Under the pieces are notes generated by a model. That model was not told the origin of the DNA and made no database searches. It saw only the letters and a program-made list of their open reading frames with translations. Below are positions 56,554 through 64,000 of a stretch of DNA of 64,000 nucleotides, piece by piece. The translations under genes were made by a program, and so were the position numbers. Within the stretch, counting starts at the first letter, position 1. Every line of letters begins with the position of its first letter. The DNA is from Coprinopsis marcescibilis (lineage: Eukaryota; Basidiomycota; Agaricomycetes; Agaricales; Psathyrellaceae), in assembly GCA_004369085.1 (NCBI GenBank), contig ML210160.1, forward strand, positions 149,830 to 213,829, read 5' to 3'.

Positions 56554-59500
56554 TTACGAAGGAACTGCAGCTCCAGGTGCAGGGAAGGTTCCCCGACCTC
56601 TCCCGCGGAACCCACGTCCACCTCCTCCACCCCGACCTCGATCAAATCCTCGCCCGCCGCCTCGGAAAGATGGATTAGGCGGACCCCCACGTCCTCGACC
56701 GACCCCTCGTCCCCGAGAGGCACTCTCATTCCCATGATGAGCCGATTCCTGTGCTGCGGGTTCCACGGTTGTCGCTGGACTCCAATCATTGGCGTTAGCA
56801 GGAGGAGCAGGGGGATTCTGTGCAGGTGGACCTCCTCTTCCATTCACATAGCCTCCCCGTCCTCGATTAGGGTTTGCCATGATCTTAACTGGTCCAGTTT
56901 GGCCACTATTTGTGTTGATCAGTCATAAAAATGTACTCAGAATCCGCCAAAACGTACTTTGTTTGAGTCGCCGGGCGGAAACCAGCAGCCGAGGCCTGGC
57001 CTGGTCTCGGTTGGATGACGGGATGTGGACCAAATTTGGGCTTGAATGGGACCTGGTTTCGAACAGGAGGAGGAGCTTGTGGGTTTGTAGAGGTGACGAA
57101 TTGCTGGTTGGTGAGGTTGAGGCAAGAATTGAAGGGAACGGTCGAGCCACGATACTGCGAGCACCTAGAACAAGCCGTTAAAATCGCTGTAATATACTGG
57201 GAAATAAGACCCTACCGAGCATTCAGATTCGATCCTGAGATGAAAGGAACATCCCAGACAACATCCATACTCTGTGCATTGAGACCAACAACGACGCCTT
57301 TGACAGCAAGAGGCACGATGCCAGAGTCTTGGACCATCGTCACACGATCTCCGAGGGCAAAGTACTGGTTCTGGAGCCTATACACAGCGTGTGCAGGCTT
57401 GAGAACAGCCTGACGAGGGATGCCCTTGACAATCGCTTTCTTGATCTGTGAAGAAGATTTGCTTTTGGTGATCGTATCTTCTAGCTGCTCGATCTCCATT
57501 ATTGTGTCCTGAACATGATTCAACTTTTCAGTAGCTATACAACTGAAACCCTTCCCAAACTCACCTTGGATAGTTGATCGCAGAAGAGCGAGACTGCCTC
57601 GAGGTCTCGAACACCCTTCGCTTTCAACCACGCCTTGATCTCCTTGACTCGTGCGTCTGCGTCTCCGTTGGGAAAAATATCAGTGGCCCTCGCGATAGCT
57701 AGCCCCTTCGTTAACAAATCTCCACTAAGGCATGTCAAACCCACTCACCATCTCCTCCGCGATCCAAAGAAGCGAACAGATCAGGGAATGCAGCCTAAGT
57801 TGCAGAAAAAGATGAGTCATGTGCATAGCAAGCACACAAATGAACTTACCACATAGTTCTTGATTAACTCGACGGCCTTGTCGCTGTACTCCCAGAATCT
57901 TCCATCCTTGCGAGTATAATCGATGACCTTCATTGACTTGCCTTCAAACTTCAAACTCAGACCAAGGTTGGTCTTTTGTTGGTCTGAGGTCAACACCAAG
58001 AAGCTCGAGGTAATCTTGCCCAATGCTCGTCCAGAGAGTCCAGCCATTTCCGCCACGCGGAATGAGGGGAAGTATCTCCCAGCTTTACGACTTTGCACGA
58101 TGTCCTTGAATTTATCTATCTCGGTCTTCTCAGCGGGGAAGAACTATTGAATTTTTTTCAGAATCGGGAGTATTCAATTTGCGACATCAGGTTGAAAGAC
58201 TTACGGCAAGAATGACAGACAGGCTCTTGTCGGTGGTGGCCGAAACCTGAGCTGCCACGCCGAACGCGTGCTCGCCCAAGAAAAACACTTTGGACCCCTC
58301 AGGAAACTCTTCAGAGAGGGGCGGGGGATCGCGTTCCAAGTAACGTGGGTCTTCCGAATGGACTTCCTGAAGGCACATCTGCACGCCCTGCTCTGTCTCC
58401 TTCTCGGGACCCTCGTAGTCTTTGATCAACGCGCCAGATTCGAGTCTCTTCAGACCTATCAAGGACAAAAAGCACAGAGTGAGTCACTGAAAGAAACGCG
58501 AGAGAGGGAGAGAGAAAAACGCACCCTTCAAGGGCCGGATATGCAGCAACATCTTGATCCCCCCAGTGATAACACCACATTTCTTGGAATACCCTTGCTC
58601 AATCCTCTCCGACTTGTTCGCCCAATGACCCAACCCGGCAGGTGCATGCGGCGTAGACACAATCTTCGGTGGATGCCCCGGCACGACTGCCAATTTCTCG
58701 TACTTGAACAACGAATCCGACACAGCCACGACCTTTCCTTCCTGCAAAAACGGCCACCCGAAGAACAATCTCTGGCCCACAAACTTCATAGCCACATCCT
58801 CCGATTTCATTGCCTCGTATGGGTTATCGATGTGCACAATCATTGACTTGTTCTTGCTCTCCGAGCCGTGTACATTGACACCATGATGTCCCAATGTCGC
58901 CGAATGCGGAAGCGTGTTGAGCGACGGGAACCCAGCCAATGCTTCAGCACCAAGGAATACTCCATCGCACAGACCAGGCACCAAGTGCAAGCCGTCGAGC
59001 GTGGGAAGGTCGAACGGCACCATAGTGCAAGTACAGCGATAGATAGGCGGGAAGAACCCCGGTAACGACGAGGGGTACGCCGTCGGTTCACCAGGGTTGT
59101 ACATGAACTTGGTGCTCGTACCCCATGAATTTCTTTGCTTCTCTTCAGGTGTAAGCCTATGCTCCCGAGCTACACAATCAAATCGTTAGATAACCTTCAA
59201 CCGACAGAAAAAGGGCAATGTCGGCGACTTACAGGACATTGCCTTCAATAGCCGAGACTCGTCCATAAATGGGATCTTGACAATAGCTTCCCAGTCTTGC
59301 TTCTTCCCGTTCAGGTCCAACTCAAAATCGAGCGGGTAGAAGTCGAGAATAGGCGAATTGACATCGTACATGAGGTCCTGTCAGATAAAGAGTGAGCTTC
59401 CTGAAACAAACGGCAATAAAATAGATAGCGAGCGATGGAGAGAGCTTCGTATCGGCACCGGTAACCCACCTGGTACGCCAAGGGAATATGTTCCTTGCTA

Positions 59501-61945
59501 GCCACGGGCAACACCCCCATTAGTTGTTCAAAAGGTTTAAACGGTGTTCCCAGCTTGAAATCGAATGTCATTTGATCGACATTCCGAAGATCTGTTATCG
59601 GCGTCAGATACAGATGACAAACGATGCCCGAACAAAAGAACCTTGACTAACCTGAAATACGGGGTGCATAATGGTAGTTGTAGAACCAACCCCAAGATGC
59701 AACGCCGCTATAGTAGTAGTGCATGACCCACTGCAATCCCTCAACATAGCGGTAGGTGAGATCGCCCATGTCCCTCGGATCATCATAAGAGATCTCGAGT
59801 TTCTCCTAAACATGCCAGGATAAGAACATTGCCTCCTCACCACCCAAAATAGGAAAACCCTACCCTATAGTAACTTCTCTTCCATTCGTCCATCTTCTCT
59901 TTCACCGATCGCTCATGGCGCGTGCCGAAATCACCTTCAGCATCAGGATTCTCCACCGGCGCCCTCTCGTATTTGTTGAGTACCCTGTCAACGGCAATAT
60001 GGCTCTCCTCGTCCCCCCCAATGTCCTCCCACTCATCGTCTTCTTCGCCATTGGGTTCGGCGTCCCCTTCACCGCCTTCCAACGCTCTGGGTAACCTCCA
60101 TGTGACAATATTGTGATCTTCCTCGTCATACTCGTCCCAGCGAATGCTCAGATGGAGGTCTTCTGATAGCTGCGTGATAAATGTCCGTTCCCGAGCCGGG
60201 AAATCATTCTTCAGGGCTAGCTTTGCCGCTCTAAAGTGGGACGCTGATGGTGATTTGCGGTTGTCCAACACAAAAGCTTTTACTCGGTCAAATATCTCGC
60301 GCTGCTTCTGCGTGAGCACTGAATAGACATCGTGTCAGTACAGCAAACTAACTTTATGAGAAGATCATACCCAGTTTCGAACGGTTTCGGCCCGCCTCCA
60401 GCTCGCGCACATGCTTTATTTGCTTGCCCTTGTACCAGTTCAGATCGGCATATTCCTTTTCGAAGATTTCACGCTCCCAGGTGGCCATCTCGTCCAGCAC
60501 TACCTGCAACCTCTTGACATTGATCACGCCACCCTCATTGATATACCCATCTACAAATGAGTAAGGACAATGATCAGCACATCACGATGCACAAGACTCA
60601 CCCAATCCTGGAAGAGCCTTCTTGTAGACATCAAACAGCTTCTCCAGCCCATTCTCATGGATATGCAAATCCGGAAGATTGGGCAAAAAATCGTTTCCGA
60701 CAAACACGGCGAGGAGAATGAAGTCATCGATTACCCGTTCGAGACTGTACTCGAAGGGCAAAACGGGTTTCATTGCATGGAACTCCAGGTCGAGATACTC
60801 TCGCATAAGCGACAAATGGAGTAGGTAGAAGTTGGTTGCGGCCAGGCTAAAAATGATGAATTAATGATACATCTAGAATGGAAGCAGCGACTACGCACCT
60901 CTGGTTGCCCTTCTTCCTCTGTGGTCCAAACTTTACCTCTTCTCGTAACAAGCAGAAATGTGGGTCATGGCTGAGCAGACCCAACATGATCAAATCGGCG
61001 TCCAGGCCGTATAAACAATGTCGCACATTGGGGTTATAATCGGGTTGTGCGCGCGAAAGTCGAATGTATTCCATGATCTTGTGTTCTCCCTCTCCAGGGA
61101 CTTCATGCCCTGAAAGCACTACCTCGACATTCCGCCAATTCGAGTCTTCGCTAATCTTCTTGTTGATAAAATATCGCAATTGGTCCGATAATCTGACCAT
61201 AAAGGGGGTGCCTGCATTGAAGCGGGGCTCGTAAGGGTCATAGAGATCCTGCCAAGAGTTGACACGTACCGGGCGTGATACAGTTACTGTCAAATGCTTT
61301 CTCTTCAGGGAGCTTTTCGCCCTTCCTCTCTGCCTTCTCTCGCACCTCCTGGGCTTCCTTTGCCGTCCTAAAACGACGGCTCCGCTGCTGGTTCATCTTT
61401 GCACGAGGCGCGACACCGTCAACTGCCATGAAGAACAGCTTTTTCGGCTTTATCTTCTCGAAGAGATGGTCAACATAGGTGAATATGGCGGTGAATATCT
61501 GTTCCTCTGTGATGCGATAGTGCGCGTCCTCGTCGTTGGGATGCGAGCCTGAACGATACGAAGGTTAGTTGTCCGGCATGATATATGGACAACTCAAAAC
61601 CCACAATTGTGGATGATTCCATTAAAATCTAGATAGAGATTGTCTAGAGAATACCTGTCAGACATTTTCCCTTGTTGCATGTACCTCAAAGGGCACTTAC
61701 CGAATTCTGGGATCTTGTTTTCTTGGATAAGTTGCGAAGTCAAAGGGTATCGCTCTCTGTTATTGAGGTTCAGCAACTTTGAGGATACGAGTCCTAGCAA
61801 AACTTACGAGATATAACGAAAGAACTGCCCAAAATACTTGAGAAAACTTGTCGTTCATGCACAACGCGTGGCCCGTACCTTTGGAATTCCTGTTCCCCAC
61901 CAGTTTAGCGCCTTTTCCGAATGAATACGACAGCGACTTACCCAT
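56554..61945 (-). CDS. XRN1: 5'-3' exoribonuclease 1
   Basis: Start at 61945; the hallmark N terminus MGIPKFFRYISERYP is spread over exons 61942-61945, 61879-61889, 61808-61824 and 61701-61756. Then [89 protein letters not shown] and [19 protein letters not shown], which form the acidic active site of the XRN nuclease family. A conserved second half ([30 protein letters not shown]) and SH3-like/tudor regions follow. The tail (56554-56880) is an RGG/RG-rich low-complexity segment. It degrades decapped mRNA in the cytoplasm. The length (about 5.4 kb, many introns) fits cytoplasmic XRN1 rather than nuclear RAT1. Not every internal junction was checked. Confidence 0.93.
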
Positions 61946-62044
61946 AATGTAACACCAGTAATACAAAAATCAAACTGATAGTGGTGGTTGTTGAAAGAAA
62001 ACAGGTAAACTACCATCACTGCCACTGACAGCGATCAAAGTCAT

Positions 62045-62660
62045 CCCGTGCCCCGAGCTCGATCATTATCCTCGTTGCTCACCGTTTTTGCCGGGGAGCT
62101 CGATGTTGTTCTTGGCATTCATTCATCTCCGGTGTCTCAGACGAAATTTCAAGCGTAACTTATCAACTGGTGGACCTCGACCATTCACTGCGCCAAAATC
62201 AGTCAAAATAGCTCAAGGATTGTCAACCTTGAACGACCCTTGATCATTCCCGGCGCTCTACCTACGAGAACCTTGTCATGAACTGCGCAGTTCGTTCATC
62301 TAAGGTAGCAAAGACTACATTGCATGGGGACCAAGACCATAGCTGCGCCAGATTCACCAAGATAGCTCAAGAATTACCGACATGTCACGGTGGACGATCT
62401 TGATCATCATCCTCACTGTCAGGCTGTCTAGTACATACAGCACCCTGTCGTGGACTGCTGGATGTTCATCGCTGGTATCTCACACGACATCTCATGGGGC
62501 CACGACCATAGCTGCGCCAAAGTTGTACGACCCTGAACGACCCGGATCATCGTAACTGCCAGGCGCTGTCTACGAACTCGCTATCATGATCATGAGTTCT
62601 TCGTCTCTGGTGTCTCTGAGCGTCATTGCATAGGGACTACAGGCATCAGCTCGAAATCCA
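62045..62660. repeat. degenerate tandem repeats upstream of XRN1
   Basis: About three and a half units of roughly 140-180 bp. Recurring landmarks are gatcat at about 62060, 62241, 62405 and 62545; ccatagctgcgcca at 62337 and 62512; and tttcgtctg/ctggtatctc-like words between them. Units are heavily diverged, so the array is old. No open frame persists through it. Confidence 0.55.
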
Positions 62661-64000
62661 TGTCTACCATTCCGTCCGCCAGAATGAAGAACCGACCCTC
62701 TGACGACATTTCTCTGTTCCGAAGCTATTCCTGCTCAAAATCTGTGCATTCATGGCTCAAGAGCCCACTGCGTTGGACACTGTCCATTGAGGGATAGGAG
62801 CATAAATCCTTGTCTAGGATATCATCCTACTGCAGCCAACTGATTCATCTAGACTACAGAAGTAAACCCAGAGAACCTACAGCGGAAGAAAATAGAACAG
62901 CCCGCAGCCCATCGTGGAAGGCCTTCCTTGGTTCTAGGACGCGGAGAAACACTAATCCGACTCCAAAGTTTCGTTGTACAAACTGGAATTGGACGTTCAG
63001 TCCCTCCATATTGTGCCCCAGATCTTCACCTTCTTCAAGTTAACGTCACCTACCAATTTTCATTTCGTCTTCATGACACGGTATGAAACGTTCACTCGGT
63101 CATCCCCGTCCAGTATGCTCTCCAAGCTGCGCAGAACTGGAGTGACTAACGCTTCTCATGCGCCGTTCAGTTCTCGTTTCGGGCATTTCGCCTTCATCGG
63201 CGACGCATCCCACTCCAATCCACTTTTTTGGGTTCCCAACCACCGCGCTCATCGCTCTAGAACATGAGAAGTTAACCGCGAAACGGAGCTAGTTGACGCC
63301 CGTTGACCGATGTTATCGACTTTGTCTTTACCCATGAACATTTTTGTCTCAAGCGAATTACAAAAAATTCCCTTTTCGAGTATGCATTAACCTCTCCCCG
63401 TGCTTTCCCCAGCGGTTTCAAAATTATCCCCAAATTAACCCGACATTCGTTCCAGTTCTTGCTACCTGATACAGCAGTCTCAACCGCAACCAAAACAGAC
63501 TCCACCCTACCGACCGAGGAGGCTCCATCAATTCAGTCTTCTATTCCACACCATCCCCTGGGTACCTGCCCGTCTTTCACGGTCCAAACTAGGCAACAAC
63601 AGCTATTCCCACCGTGAGTAATTTCTCCCCAACAACACACTTCTCAACAACTCACCCTCACCCACAGCGCACACAGAGAGAGATATCGACAGCAGCCATC
63701 AAAACCCGCATCGCAACGCAGTTGCCACAAGATCGGCGTCTCGCTCTCCATCCCTAAGGCCCAAACATAATACATTGTCCGCCCATCTTCCCCTGTATCC
63801 ACTCTATTTGCGTCTCAAGTGCAAATAATAAATGATATCCTCAATCGGAGAACTATCTGTCTATTCCAAACACGTTCAAATCTCCGTTAGTTCGTGCATT
63901 CCTTCGCTTCTCTCAGTCAGCCATCCATCCATCTCGCCCCTCAAATCTTCCCTCGTCCAACAGCAACATTAACAACGCAATTGTCTGCGTGGCAAATCTA
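62661..64000. other. right-end region without a recognised gene
   Basis: Plus frames at 62974-63267 and 63303-63617 are open for about 100 codons but show no motif and no start context I trust. The last 400 bp are pyrimidine-rich on plus (ctctccatccctaag, ctcgcccctcaaatcttccc), like the 5' region of a plus-strand gene beginning beyond the window. Confidence 0.3.

Noticed and set aside
1..64000. CRISPR arrays, operons, ribosome binding sites, tRNA or rRNA genes
   Set aside because: No regularly spaced identical repeats, no prokaryotic gene organisation and no recognisable tRNA or rRNA sequence; this is intron-rich fungal DNA.

Overview
The window is nuclear DNA of a filamentous basidiomycete. 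Nearly all genes have many short introns (about 45-70 nt). Gene content is typical of Agaricomycetes: a Plavaka-type DNA transposon, a fungal SLATT protein, tandem cytochrome P450s, and hydrolase-WD40 fusions. That combination makes me suspect a Rhizoctonia/Ceratobasidium-like fungus (Cantharellales), but this is inference from gene families, not a database result.

Left part (1-32.9 kb) is a repeat-rich accessory region. It opens with a partial conserved hypothetical gene (minus strand, running off the left edge) and a Plavaka transposase (minus). Next come three tandem copies of one gene type that joins a DUF2235 / Tle1-like alpha/beta-hydrolase to a seven-bladed WD40 propeller. Copy A (5.98-8.09 kb) is a truncated, frameshifted pseudogene. 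Copies B (14.79-18.32 kb, 13 exons, 954 aa) and C (22.96-26.75 kb, 14 exons, 1012 aa) can be spliced into full-length proteins. Flanking modules are duplicated with them: an upstream module before B and C, and a downstream module after A, B and C, plus a fourth, orphan downstream module near 12-13.2 kb. A 1.0-kb foldback/MITE-like element with 42-bp terminal inverted repeats lies at 28.72-29.73 kb. It is followed by three tandem minus-strand genes for small, probably secreted proteins that share one four-exon plan; a relic of that family lies at 13.7 kb.

Right part (33-64 kb) is gene-dense: cytochrome c (+), a P450 (-), the kinetochore protein Dsn1/Mis13 (+), a glutathione S-transferase (-), four P450s in a row (+), a SLATT 2TM protein (-), and the 5'-3' exoribonuclease XRN1 (-). 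The four P450s alternate between two types (I, II, I, II), so a two-gene unit appears to have duplicated. The GST and five P450s within 20 kb suggest a detoxification or secondary-metabolite locus, though no backbone synthase is present. Degenerate tandem repeats lie upstream of XRN1.

The most unusual content is the DUF2235-WD40 family. Differences among A, B and C fall at the same few positions of every WD40 repeat. That is the pattern known from fungal NWD (HET-D/HET-E-like) recognition receptors, but here the propeller is attached to a putative lipase rather than a NACHT domain. Exon models for copies B and C, cytochrome c, Dsn1, GST, SLATT and the three small secreted proteins were each summed by hand to a whole number of codons.
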